Positions 10,655 to 20,577 of a DNA stretch of 64,000 nucleotides are shown one piece after another. A model generated the notes under the pieces. The model was not told the origin of the DNA. It saw only the letters and a list, made by a program, of their open reading frames with translations, and did no database searches. This DNA comes from Yponomeuta sedellus. Its lineage: Eukaryota > Arthropoda > Insecta > Lepidoptera > Yponomeutidae. A program made the translations under genes and the position numbers. The stretch covers positions 6,085,535-6,149,534 of the forward strand of contig OW203726.1 of NCBI GenBank assembly GCA_934045075.1, written 5' to 3'. Position 1 is the first letter of the stretch, and every line of letters starts with the position of its first letter.

Positions 10655-11908
10655 AATTATTATTAATAATTGTTTAAACCAGCGTTTCTTACTCTTTTTT
10701 GTACAAGCATCTGTTATGGTTTTTGCCACCAAGCACAATTTTAAGGACCTCCTTAATAATAGAAGCAGCAATATATTTCGAAACATTTACTGTAGTACAG
10801 TCAAAAAATATACTTTTTTCATAATAAAATAGGTAAATGTGAAGGTTCGTGCTTGTGGGGTAGGCGGCGGCGTGTGTAGCAATTACGAAACTTTTGGTGG
10901 CATTTATTTATGATTGTTAAATGGTCTATTGATAAGACTTCGGTAGAAGTTCGACCATTTTGTTGCGAAGTCGCCCATAATAATACTGAGGAGAGTGCGA
11001 ACATGCAAAGTTGATGTGCTGTCGACTGCACTGTGCAGGTAGGTCGGTGTGTGTGGTACCCAAATGGACTAAGGTACCTTTGAGGGAGTTGTCTAAGTAT
11101 TGGCTTGATAAGATCACAATCAGCGACCACAGGGCAGGTCTATACACGGAGGATGACGAAGTCTGGGTTACTGTTGCATGTTGAAAGCACTGATATCATT
11201 CACTAGAAGTTGTTGGTGGGTAAAGGTGGGTTACATTTCTTGCTGCTTGCTTTAAAATTCTGTTTTATAGACCCAATGCACTAATTCCGCAATATACTTT
11301 TTCCACAGATTTGAAATGTGTGATTTTTTCACATAGGTATTGTATTTTCTGAATTATCTCTCAAACAAACAATGTTTTTCCTATATTTATCCCATCCGTG
11401 GGTTGTCAATTTTATGGCAGATTAGATTTTCCATAAGGACTTACAAGAACACAGAACAATTAAACCATACAAGAACCAAACGTAGGTACTCTGTGTCTAG
11501 AATTGAACTGTCAATTCTCTGCTCGCTACTGGCTACTAGAGTACACTGCTAGAATGTTTTACGTTTTGCTAGTCACCGCCAGATGTCAATAGTAAACTCG
11601 TGAAAACTATTAACAATGCCATCTAGCGGTTTTAGACAAAGCGCTCTACACGTATTTTTCGGCTTTGCGCGCATTTTCAGTGGCGGCCTCTGGGCCCGGC
11701 GCGGTTTTTTGGGATCCGATTTGCTTGTATGGGAATGGGTTTCTATGCTTACTTCAAATTCAATGATAGCACGTTCGTCCCTTCGAGGTCCGAACGCGGT
11801 AGTCCCGCCTCGCGTGTAATTTGTAATCAATTTCGAATTAATTCCCCAGCGCGGCGCCACTATTAACTGCACTTTACGACTATTATAGACCGGCCTCCTT
11901 ATTGGTAT
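10655..11908. other. no gene recognised
   Basis: Mixed-composition sequence with several short overlapping frames on both strands (longest about 103 codons) that show no recognisable motif. 11610-11880 is more GC-rich than its surroundings. Confidence 0.4.
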
Positions 11909-11960
11909 TATAAAAGCATTATAAATAGGCCTTTAGGAGTCGGTTAATCTCGTGTTAAAG
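11909..11960 (+). promoter_or_regulatory. possible TATA-type core promoter
   Basis: TATTATAAAAGCATTATAAATAGG spans two TATA-like boxes (TATAAAAG at 11909 and TATAAATA at 11920), with ATTGG (inverted CCAAT) just upstream and GC-richer sequence downstream to 12350. No start codon with a credible long frame follows. Chance is a real alternative in AT-rich DNA. Confidence 0.2.
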
Positions 11961-12451
11961 CCGCGAGTGTCTCGTAAAACTGTGACGCTTGTTGAAGTTA
12001 TGCGTTGATTGGGTGCTCGCGTAATAAGACTGTTATTCGGAAAATTATACTCCGATCAGATGAACGTTGTTAAGATGTAAACAGATCAAAACTATAAATG
12101 TAAGTGATTAAATAGAAATCAGATTTTTCTTGAAATGAATATTAGATAGGCCAGGTCTTGAGAGAATTAAAAGTGGACTGTATTTAAAGATGGTTTAATA
12201 AGGTCGCTATAACATACAGCGCTAGATACAAGTAGTTTAGTGCGTTCGCGACGATCGAAAATGTTGAAGTGCCGGACGCCGCCGCGCAGTGCAGCGGTGC
12301 AGGCGCCGCTTCCCCGCTCCCCTGCCGCTGCCGCCGACGTCTTGTGTGTGAACAAATATATAATGAAGTACATAAAGCAAGGTTTCTACGATGCCAACTT
12401 GATAGCGTGATCAAAATCTCTGAGTATGACTGTGTCCCATGTACCATGATG

Positions 12452-12712
12452 TAAAGCCTAGCTGCAAAGTAGGTACTCGGGGCTGCAAGTGATGCAAATT
12501 TCTTCAGCCAGATGTCGCTGCCTGTACGTAATACAGGGAATATTGTAAAGGGGTTCGAAATTTCACTGATGACGGTGAGTCACCCATTAGCTCAGTTGGA
12601 AAGAGCGCTGGCACGGATATCCAGAGGTCGCAGATTCGAATCCCGGCATGGGTGGATTTTTTAGCCTCTAAATAGGTTTTTTAAAATTGTCCTTAGCACG
12701 GATTAGTGCATT
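12452..12712 (+). mobile_element. SINE-B, long copy, plus strand
   Basis: Contains the 5' extension (GCAAAGTAGGTACTCGGGGC, CAGCCAGATGTCGCTGCCTG), the tRNA-like core with box A TAGCTCAGTTGG and box B-like GATTCGAATCC, then GCCTCTAAATAGGTTTTTT and the tail (TTAGCACGGATTAGTGCATT). This is one of the copies in normal order and shows the family's full arrangement. Confidence 0.85.
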
Positions 12713-12972
12713 AAAAATTATATAATCGAATATGTTGTCTATGACAATTCAAGTACATGAATTGTAAATCTATATTATAGGCCTCTGGCCGACTAACACT
12801 TCTACAAATCGACCACTGAGTATTGTTCAAATGTTTACTGGCATCTGAACCTGTCATGTAGAACCTTGGGAAAGTAATTATTAATTGAAATTGAAAGTGT
12901 TTACTACCATTAATCAGCTATACAAACTTTTTAACAATAATAATAACTTTCACACAACAAAATCACTTGTCC

Positions 12973-13085
12973 TGGTCCAAAGTTAGTTAGAATAGCATAG
13001 GGTTGTAGTAATCAGGCTAGTACATCACAAACATGGACATACCCCCAGACCGCGAACAGGGGTGCAATCATGCAAGTCCTCCGCT
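12973..13085 (-). mobile_element. SINE-G fragment
   Basis: Shares the blocks TCACTTGTCCTGGT, ATCACAAACATGGACAT and the (T/A)GACCG stretch with the better copy at 25995-26222. Diverged and incomplete. Confidence 0.4.
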
Positions 13086-13509
13086 GAATGTATTTGTCTG
13101 CTTTAGCCCACTTGTCAAAAACATTCATATTTTGACACCTTACTGTCGTCCAAATGCTTATGGAGATAGATTGGAAAGTTACCTGATACAAAAGCAGATT
13201 GTGTTGTGCGTTCGTGATAAAATAGTGATAAGTTGTATGCTAAATAACTAAGTAAGAATTGAAGAGATCGATGCGTAAAGATTAACTTAACACCGCGCGT
13301 AAAGATCTGCAATGAAAGCCCTTCTGACGCTTTTCACCCAAAAAGGTCGGGGCTTAGACCTTGGGTCGGGCATGTGTTTGACCTTTCTATCGCTATCACT
13401 TCTCATTCTTCGAGTGTCAATCGTAGCCGGTTACAAAGTACAGTTCGGCGCGAAAATGCTTTAGCGCAAATCGGACGGTGGACGAATCGGAGCTGCTGTG
13501 TGGTGTCAG

Positions 13510-13607
13510 TCTAGAGAATAGCACCAACCCAACTCTTCCCGCGGGTGTCGTAAAAGGCGACTAAGGGACACAAACCGGGGGATGGGCAGCAGCGCCCCCT
13601 GCAGTAC
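13510..13607 (+). mobile_element. LINE fragment, same family as 982-1245
   Basis: AGAATAGCACCAACCCAACT, TCGTAAAAGGCGACTAAGGG and GCGCCCCCTGCAGTACA match the complement of 982-1245. It abuts a different LINE tail at 13608, with no visible duplication at the join. Confidence 0.6.
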
Positions 13608-13930
13608 ATTTCCAAATGAGGTCCTTGAGAAGTATGTGTAGTGTTACTTTGAATGACAGGATACGCAATAGTCTGCTTAGAGAACGTTGTGGACTGAAAG
13701 AGGATGTAGTGACTAGAATTGAGAAAGGAATGTTGCGGTTGTTTGGACATGTGGAGAGGATGAAGAAAGAAAGATACATCGACCAAGTAGGGGATGTATT
13801 AGCAAAGGGAAAGATAAAAAGTACCCGGAACCGGCGTGCGTGCATGCAGCGACTTATGAACGTTGATGAAGCGAAGGTGATCTGTCTGGATCGTGGCAGG
13901 TAGCAGTCCCTAGTCTCTGCCTACCCCTCT
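13608..13930 (+). pseudogene. LINE ORF C-terminus (downstream of reverse transcriptase)
   Basis: An open block of about 95 codons reads MRSLRSMCSVTLNDRIRNS, RERCGLKEDVVTRIEKGMLR and LFGHVERMKKERY, ending MQRLMNVDEAKVICLDRGR. I recognise this as the C-terminal segment that follows the reverse transcriptase in a common insect non-LTR element. It lacks reverse transcriptase and endonuclease, so it is 5'-truncated. The 3' end (CTCTGGGATACAGGCGTGAG) recurs at 9310, 26545, 29865 and 56790. Confidence 0.75.
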
Positions 13931-14146
13931 GGGATACAGGCGTGAGGTTATGTATGTATGTAGAAAATAAAATACAATAAAGGCAGATGCATTACCAAGA
14001 GGTCGTGGGTTGCAATCCCTGCATGTAACAATGAAGTTACGTACCTATATTAGTGAATTTGTAGTAGCATTTCCACCCGTATAACTTTGCGCTTGAAATC
14101 GCTAATCCGCGTTGGGCACGCGTGGTGATTAAGACTTAGAAGCCTT

Positions 14147-14281
14147 AGAGAAGCCTCAGTCACGTGCATTTTTTACGTATACCTGCTTAAAGAATGCACG
14201 CGTCTGAGGCTTTTGAAGCGCAAAGTATACGTAAAGTATACGCAGGTATATGTAAAAAATGCACGCGTCTGAGGCTTCTCT
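14147..14281. repeat. hairpin with about 40-bp arms and an extra internal copy
   Basis: The left arm (14147-14187, starting AGAGAAGCCTCAG) and the right arm (14241-14281, ending CTGAGGCTTCTCT) are inverted copies with a few differences. The loop contains a third partial copy, AATGCACGCGTCTGAGGCTT. I cannot assign it to a transposon family. Confidence 0.7.
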
Positions 14282-14554
14282 ACGAGCTTCTTAGCGTGTC
14301 GATGGCAAGCCATCGCGGTGAAAGAATTTGCCAACCAGCGTAAGGGACTAGCTGATTGTTGCCCAGGGTGCGTCAGATGTACGGGCTCATTGACTACTAT
14401 TAGGAAGTATATTTTGCAACGAAAATGGCATCACTGGCAAAGAAACGGTTTGTAATTTGAAAATGTCAATACCAAGAGTTAAATAGATTGTTATCTGTAT
14501 GTATGTGCTCTGGCTATCATCTTGTTTCTCTGATTTTTCTTCAACACAAGTTGA

Positions 14555-14700
14555 CTGGGGACACAAAAAAACCCCAGGTCTTGGATGTTTTCATGTTTGT
14601 GCTGTCTTTGTTCTGGTTCCCACGACACAGGTTATCCTAGTATGGGGCCAGAAGCAATGTATGTGCCTGCATATAAATGTTATGTTATTGCCTGGCTTAA
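14555..14700 (+). mobile_element. SINE-D, 5'-truncated
   Basis: Begins at the A-rich joint (CACAAAAAAACCCCAGGTCT) and continues with GTTCCCACGACACAGG and GGGGCCAGAAGCAATGTATG, matching 56440-56575. The tRNA head is missing. Confidence 0.65.
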
Positions 14701-15019
14701 TTTTCTAGCAGATGTAGGTAGGTAATAAGTTTGTTTTTTCGTGTATAATAAAATATTATTATTTTAAAAAAGATCATGAATCATTTGAGTTATGGAATGT
14801 CCAATTGGCAATTAAAGCACCCCCGTCGGCCATCGACAATAGAAAATATTAACAAAAACAATTGTTTATAGAAAGCCTAAAAATAATCTGTTTTTTTTTC
14901 TATTCGAGTGAAGTGAAGATTGAAATACATCTGATCGATTGACGTTTTTGCCTTCAAACTTTTTATGAACACGTTTTCTGTCGAGAAGACGTGTCAACTT
15001 TATTTGATACCGTTCCTCT

Positions 15020-15287
15020 ATTAATAATAAATAAATAAATAAATAATAAATAAATATTCATGGACATATTACACAGATCTCGTTAGCCCTATACTAAGTA
15101 CAACTAAATGACTTGTGTTACAGGTGCTAACTCGACGATAGATTTAATACAATAAATACATAGATAACATCCAAGACCCGTGACAAACTAGAAAAGTTCG
15201 TTTCCTAGCTTGACCCGGCCGGGGATCGAACCCGAGACCTTCCGTTTTACAGGCAGCGTGCTAAACCGCTGCACCACCGAGGCCGTA
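15020..15287 (-). mobile_element. SINE-E (tRNA-headed) with (TTTA)n tail
   Basis: On the minus strand it starts ACGGCCTCGGTGGTGCAGCG, has box B GGTTCGATCCC, and ends in a run of TTTA/TTA units (AAATAAATAAATAAATA on the plus strand at 15030-15055). It is the only copy in the window. Confidence 0.6.
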
Positions 15288-15427
15288 TTATTCCTATTTA
15301 TTGCCAATTTCATCATTCAAATTGAGCAGTTTGTCCTTGACGCTTTGAAATTACTCTTACAGAACTAAAATAATATTTAGGTATGTATCCTGTGTTTTAA
15401 AAAACTTTGGGTTCTAATCTTCAATAT

Positions 15428-15705
15428 TAACTAATACTAACCTTTTTAAAAACCTATTTAGAGGTTAAAAATTCCACCCATGCCGCGACTCGAACCCGCG
15501 ACCTCTGGCTAACCGTGCCAGCGCTCTCCCAACTGAGCTAATGGGCGACTTACCGGCATCAGTGACATTTCGAACCTATTTACGATACTCTCTGTTTTAC
15601 GTACTGGCAGCAACATCTGGCTGAAGCAATTTGCACCACTTGCAGCCCCGAGTAGGTTTTACTTTGCAGTTAGGTTTCAAATCGGAATGATATCGTTGTA
15701 CCCAC
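15428..15705 (-). mobile_element. SINE-B, long copy, minus strand
   Basis: Runs from AAAAACCTATTTAGAGGTTA through the tRNA-like core (complement of box B at 15490) to the 5' extension ending TGTACCCACATGATTA. The 3' tail beyond the CCTATTTAGAGG block is absent. Confidence 0.8.
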
Positions 15706-15842
15706 ATGATTACAGCGTTTAATAAAGAATTATGCAAAGCAAACGATGTAAACGGTCTTAGAAGAAAAAAATAATTGAAGACAAAATACTGGTACAAAAC
15801 ATGGCCCTTTTAAATATGTATGTTTCGCACAGTGTTTACATT

Positions 15843-15975
15843 ATTTTTAATGCACTAACCCGTGCTAAGAACAATTTTGAAAACATATTTAGGGGCTGAA
15901 AATTCCACCCATGCTGGGACTCGAACCCGCGACCTCTGGCTAACCGTGCCAGCGCTCTCTTAACTGAGCTAATTT
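15843..15975 (-). mobile_element. SINE-B, minus strand, 5'-truncated
   Basis: Tail (AATGCACTAACCCGTGCTAA), CATATTTAGGGGC block and tRNA-like core up to the box A complement (GAGCTAA), all in normal order. It is followed within 20 bp by another SINE-B, forming a local cluster. Confidence 0.8.
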
Positions 15976-15994
15976 ACCTGACTATTTAATTTAG

Positions 15995-16132
15995 TATATT
16001 ATTTTTAATGCACTAACCCGTGCTAAGGACAATCAAAAACCTATTTAGACACGGATACTGGAACGGCTAGCCAGAGGTCGCGGGTTCAAATCCCGGCATG
16101 GGTGGAATTTTTAGCCTCTAAATAGGTTTTTG
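15995..16132 (-). mobile_element. SINE-B with inverted 5' part
   Basis: The inverted tail at the left (TTAATGCACTAACCCGTGCT) is joined at CAAAAACCTATTTA to a core in the opposite orientation (CAGAGGTCGCGGGTT...GCCTCTAAATAGGTTTTT). Exact 12-bp target-site duplication TATTTAATTTAG at 15983-15994 and 16133-16144. Confidence 0.85.
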
Positions 16133-16189
16133 TATTTAATTTAGCTGACTTACCGGCATCAGTGAACCAGTGTAATACTAACCTTTTGT

Positions 16190-16385
16190 AGTTTTTTATT
16201 TACCCTATCTCCCTCTTACTGCAGGGCACAGGCTCTCTCTCAGAGATAGAGTATGGGCTTAATTACCACGAACGTCCACCGCGTATTCGCAATTTTAAGC
16301 ACCGAGCTTAGTGAACACCTCAGTCACTCAGGTCTCTTCACGACGTTCTCCTTCGTAGCGTGTTTCCTTCGTTAACAACTATAAC
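16190..16385 (-). mobile_element. SINE-H, minus strand
   Basis: CTGCAGGGCACAGGCTCTCT, CTCAGAGATAGAGTATGGGC and the CACGACGTTCTCCTTC segment match other SINE-H copies (19330, 22680, 47660). The family shares the GAAGGAAAACATCGTGAGGA-type block with SINE-A. Confidence 0.6.
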
Positions 16386-17078
16386 TATACTACTTCTTAC
16401 TGAATTAATAATGTTTAGTTTCATTTTTATTAAACGAAAATGTATACCGGGGCGGCTTAATGCATTTGTTGACTTCTGTTCGGAACATATGTAGTTTCCT
16501 ACTGCGTGCTGTTGGATGTACCCAACTGGCTTCCTCTCTGACTGATTGTCACAGAGAAAGGCAGTCTCTGCCGCATTAATAAGGTCACTTTGTTAAGAGA
16601 GTTTTTATTTTTCATCACTCTGTTTTAATCTTAGATGACGCCTCTGGTTGTACAATTATACATAATAAGATTTTTATCTACTATAATACAAAGATTATAA
16701 TACTGAAAACTCTTATGACAAACATTACGCATAGGCCAAAAATAGAAAAAAAGTTTTATTACGATACAGGTCTTGTATGGACACCTTTATCATAAATTCA
16801 TAATATATAAGTTTTTAATCATATCGATACACCTATACAACCTCCAGCTGGACAAAGAAGGTTGAACCTCTTCTTAAAAAAAAAAAAGGTTTCAATGAAC
16901 GAGTCCGCGGCGACGCAACTCGCATGCGCAATCGATCTATGCGCCTTGGCGCCAACATTTTACATTTAAAAAAACTTTTCAATATTTAAACAAAGTTTGG
17001 TTCTGTTTAATATTATTTTATGTATTATAGTATGAAAGTAGATAAAGTAGTGCATGATACTGTATATCACTTGGTCTA
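16386..17078. other. no gene recognised
   Basis: AT-rich, with a poly-A run near 16877-16890. No coding potential beyond short random frames. Confidence 0.4.
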
Positions 17079-17090
17079 ATAACACTCGTG

Positions 17091-17491
17091 GCGGTGGTAG
17101 CTCAGTGGGTAGAACCATGGACTGGCAAGCGAGAGCCCCAGGTTCGATCCCGAGTGCGGGCGTGTACCAATGACTTTGTTTAATTTCAAAGTTACGTACA
17201 TTTGCGAAATTGTAGTCGCAATACCACACGCTAACGGTGAAGGAAAACATCGTGAGGAAACCCGCGGCTTGGCTGGCTCCGCACGTATTGACTAGTCTTT
17301 CCTGTGGGCTAGGCCGACTAAACTGTCAGGATGGTATAGGTGCTGGGCAAGCCTACACCATCTATAAAACCATGTCCCAGGCACTACAGCGTCGGAGTGG
17401 TCCCTTCACCCATCTAGTGTGAGTGAGGATGCCACCGGACGCTGTATAAATCATCTCATTAAGTAAATGCAAAAAGGCCAATATTATTATT
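17091..17491 (+). mobile_element. SINE-A, full length
   Basis: Reference copy of the family in this window. The tRNA-like head (box A GGTAGCTCAGTGGGTAG, box B GGTTCGATCCC at about 17142-17152) is followed by a body with GAAGGAAAACATCGTGAGGA and GGTATAGGTGCTGGGCAAGC and a tail ATATTATTATTAT. Exact 12-bp target-site duplication ATAACACTCGTG at 17079-17090 and 17492-17503. The intact pol III boxes and perfect duplication indicate a fairly young insertion. Confidence 0.92.
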
Positions 17492-17758
17492 ATAACACTC
17501 GTGTGATACTATAAAAAAACTCGCCTACGGCTCGTTTTCTTAAAACCCACTCGTGTTATAAGAACCCTTATTATGCAACAGTATCATAATAAACTACTAT
17601 TCTGATATATAAAATAAATAAAATTTATCGCGATACGAAAGTGACCCTCCTCCGGTAAGCCAAGGGGATTAGGTTGGTTACACTATTCTTCTTTCGTGTT
17701 GAAAGCGATTGCATCACGCTTTAGACATGAGAGACGAACGAAGATCGAAGAAGACCAG

Positions 17759-17809
17759 AGTGTGTTGTGTACAAAGTATCCTCTCGCGATACTTTGTACA
17801 CAACACACT
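17759..17809. repeat. perfect 21-bp hairpin
   Basis: AGTGTGTTGTGTACAAAGTA(T) at 17759-17779 and its exact complement at 17789-17809, with a 9-nt loop. Not part of a repeat family seen elsewhere in the window. Confidence 0.85.
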
Positions 17810-18121
17810 GATTTTCCTAGGGTATCCTGCAACGGGATTTAATATTTAAGTGAAAGTATCTATTTGCCTATCAGCGTCAGGAGATTATGTCCCGGGGTGT
17901 ATCAGACGTACCTACATTCGGCAGCACCTTTACATACTTGCACTCAAATAAGTTACGTTAAGGATGAGTTTGCCTATAGGTAAGGCTTGTTGGTATGCTA
18001 ATTTGGAAACCATCTTTGTTGTCATGTGAGGTATTTGTAGTTGGAGGCAGTCGATCTACCTCATTGTATGGTACCCTTCTGCCTTTGGCTAGTATTTCTT
18101 AATGATTCGCGACACTCGTAC

Positions 18122-18305
18122 ATAGTTATGTATTAAACGGGTCGAATCGCAATTATTTATTAGGTAAAACGTAATTACCTTACGACGTTTCGAGAGCGTA
18201 ACAGTTGTCGTGTTCTCGGGTAGACTGAAGTGGCGAGTACAGTCAATTATTGTGGGTAGTCACTAATTAATAATCGCGATTAGACCCGTTCAATATATAA
18301 TTATG
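18122..18305. mobile_element. MITE-like element with AACGGGTC termini
   Basis: The left arm (TATTAAACGGGTCGAATCGC) and the right arm (complement GAACGGGTCTAATCGCGATT) are inverted. Internal GGTAAAACGTAATTACCTTA recurs at 28630-28680 and 35565-35640 next to the same left arm. No coding sequence. The family is not known to me. Confidence 0.5.
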
Positions 18306-18443
18306 CCGTGGCTATATGCAGGTCACAACATTTTCTTTTTGATCGTTTTGTTGTTCTTTTACTTTCCTTGTACTTGTACGACACAGATTTTGTTTTCTTA
18401 CTTGTTAACTGTGTTCCTTTGTCAGCTTAATTAAATGTATTAT

Positions 18444-18621
18444 GTCTTTATTCCTGTGGGCCAGGACGACAAAACTGTCAGAATAGGTGCTGCGCAGGCC
18501 TACACCATAAAACAAAGATGGGCACTGCAGCGTCAGAGTGGTCTTTTCACAAATCTAGTGAGACAGAAGGTGCCACTGAACGCTGTAATAGCCATTTCAT
18601 TACGTAGATACAAAGGCCAAA
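18444..18621 (+). mobile_element. SINE-A 3' fragment, diverged
   Basis: CCTGTGGGCCAGGACGACAA, AGGCCTACACCATAAAAC and CGTCAGAGTGGTCTTTTCAC match the second half of SINE-A with many substitutions; an old copy. Confidence 0.7.
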
Positions 18622-18892
18622 TATTTTCAATTCCTTACGGGTCTGGGGCGGATCCTTCCATGCACTGATAAAATCGAAGGAGTTACGTTTTCAAAGAAAC
18701 TTCGAGCATAGTTTGTTTTTTATAATTTCTAGAAGCACATGAGATGCCTATATGGTTGAGGCGAAGAACAGAAAGTCTCCTAATTACTTATTAACCTTTA
18801 CACAGGCCATCAGCGCGCGCAATATTAAACACAGCGCTCGCGGCTAGTTAAACTCGCATTAAATTCTAACTAACGTGTAGACGAGAATTGTT

Positions 18893-19010
18893 TGTTCGTC
18901 CGTGCGTGCATAGAACGACTAATGAATGTTGATAAACTGAAAGAGATTTGTGAGGGTGGTGGCAAGTAGCAGATCCCTGGTCTCGGCCGTCCACTGCGGG
19001 ATAAAGGCTT
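18893..19010 (+). mobile_element. LINE 3' fragment
   Basis: GTGCGTGCATAGAACGACTA then AATGAATGTTGATAAACTGA parallels the MNVDEAK segment and 3' end of the LINE at 13608-13930, with degraded coding frame. Confidence 0.55.
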
Positions 19011-19128
19011 GCTTTTTGGTAATTTATTTTACATATATCTAATTCAATTTGTGTATTGCTTAATTTTAATAACATTACTTCGTTGGGTACTACCACCTGC
19101 GGCTACACCAGTTTGTTACCTATTGGTT

Positions 19129-19244
19129 CTAAAAACCTATGTAGAGCTAAAAATTCCACCCATGCCGGGATTCGAACCCCCGTACATAGGTTTTTAAAAT
19201 TGTCCTTAGCCAGGGTTAGTGCATTAAAAAGAATGTATAATGTA
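19129..19244. mobile_element. SINE-B hairpin copy
   Basis: CTAAAAACCTATGTAGAGC...GGGATTCGAACCC is joined to GTACATAGGTTTTTA and the normal tail (GGGTTAGTGCATTAAAAAG). Only part of the core remains between inverted CCTATGTA blocks. 11-bp target-site duplication ACCTATTGGTT at 19118-19128 and 19245-19255. Confidence 0.8.
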
Positions 19245-19329
19245 ACCTATTGGTTGGCAACAATAAAATACTATTAAGCTCTACACCTATATATTCAGTT
19301 ATAGGCAGTTTATTAAACGTAATTTATAT

Positions 19330-19515
19330 TTTTATGTAGCCTATATATAAACGCCCCACTGCAGGGCATAGGTTTTCTCTCAGAGAGAGAATATGGGCTT
19401 AATTGCCACGCGTGCTTATTGCGGATTAGCAATTTCAAGCGCTGAGGTATTTGAACACCTCAGACACTTAGGTTTCCTCACAATGTTTTTCTTCACAGTT
19501 AAAATAATACAAATT
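19330..19515 (-). mobile_element. SINE-H, minus strand
   Basis: CCCCACTGCAGGGCATAGGT, CTCTCAGAGAGAGAATATGG and TTTCCTCACAATGTTTTTCT follow the family order. Part of a 62-codon random frame overlaps it. Confidence 0.65.
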
Positions 19516-20034
19516 TATTCATTTAAGTTACTTTTATATGCTGCATTCCGATTCGCTGCAAGGCGTATTCCGATTTTTTAACTAATAACAATATATTTTT
19601 AAAAACCTATTTAGAGGCTAAAAATTCCACCCATGCCGGGAATCGAACCCGCGACCTCTGGCAACCGTGCCAGTGCTGAGCTCCCAACTGAGCTAATGGG
19701 CGACTTACCGGCATCAGTGAAATTTCGAACCTCTTTACATTACTCTCTGTATTACGTATTGGCGGTGTTTGACATCTGGCTGTCAAACACCGCCACGTTA
19801 TGATGGAAAGCCCTCACAACATAGTCGTGGCGATAATCAAATATAAATCACTGCCATGTTTTCACTCTCATCTCGCATCACACGCGTCTTTACTTTCATA
19901 GATCACTAGCTAGTTTGCGCTCTCGGCTTCCTTTCCGTTTTCATTCTATCGTTCAGTACAAAGTTTATACAACTTTATTTTCAAAATGTGTTGTTAATAA
20001 CACCCCTATTAGAGATTGTGTTTTAAAAAATATA

Positions 20035-20439
20035 CCAGGCCACTCAGAAAGTTTTGCGAAAAAATGATTTTATGTATAAGACACTGGCCACTTGTAATTG
20101 TTTTGAAAGCGTCGATTATTTAAAAGTAAAAATATTACTACTGTTCGATTTTCAAATTTCCCTCCGCATTTTTTTGAGAGCCAATTCAAATTTTCTTGTC
20201 TCATAAAAAAATGGATCTGCATCGAGAACATTTTCGTGCTATGATTTTTTACGATTTCAAATGTGGCTTAATTGTGACTTCAAATTGCTTTTATGGATGA
20301 AGGACCTTCAAAAGCAACCAACTACCGCTGGTATAGCTTTGTATAGAGGCTGGTTCAGAGTTTTTTGAAAAGATTTAATAAAAATATTTTTTTCATAGAT
20401 GTTAGTTTTTTAGTTTCTCAAAACTTTCTGAGTGTCCCG
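20035..20439 (+). mobile_element. internally deleted mariner (MITE-size, 405 bp)
   Basis: Both termini are present: CCAGGCCACTCAGAAAGTTT at the start and, inverted, CGGGACACTCAGAAAGTTTT at the end, next to TA on each side. The transposase start (MDLHREHFRAMIFYDF) is readable and then most of the gene is missing, the deletion joining the YRWY region to the C-terminal end. It equals the mariner in the other arm minus about 0.93 kb. Confidence 0.85.
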
Positions 20440-20577
20440 TATATTGTTGTTATTATATTCTTTTCAATGTACTAACCCGTGTTAAGGTCAATTTTTAAAA
20501 ACCTATTTAGAGGCTAAAAATTCCACCCATGCCGGGACTCGAATTTGCAAGCGATGTGATATAATAACAACAATATA

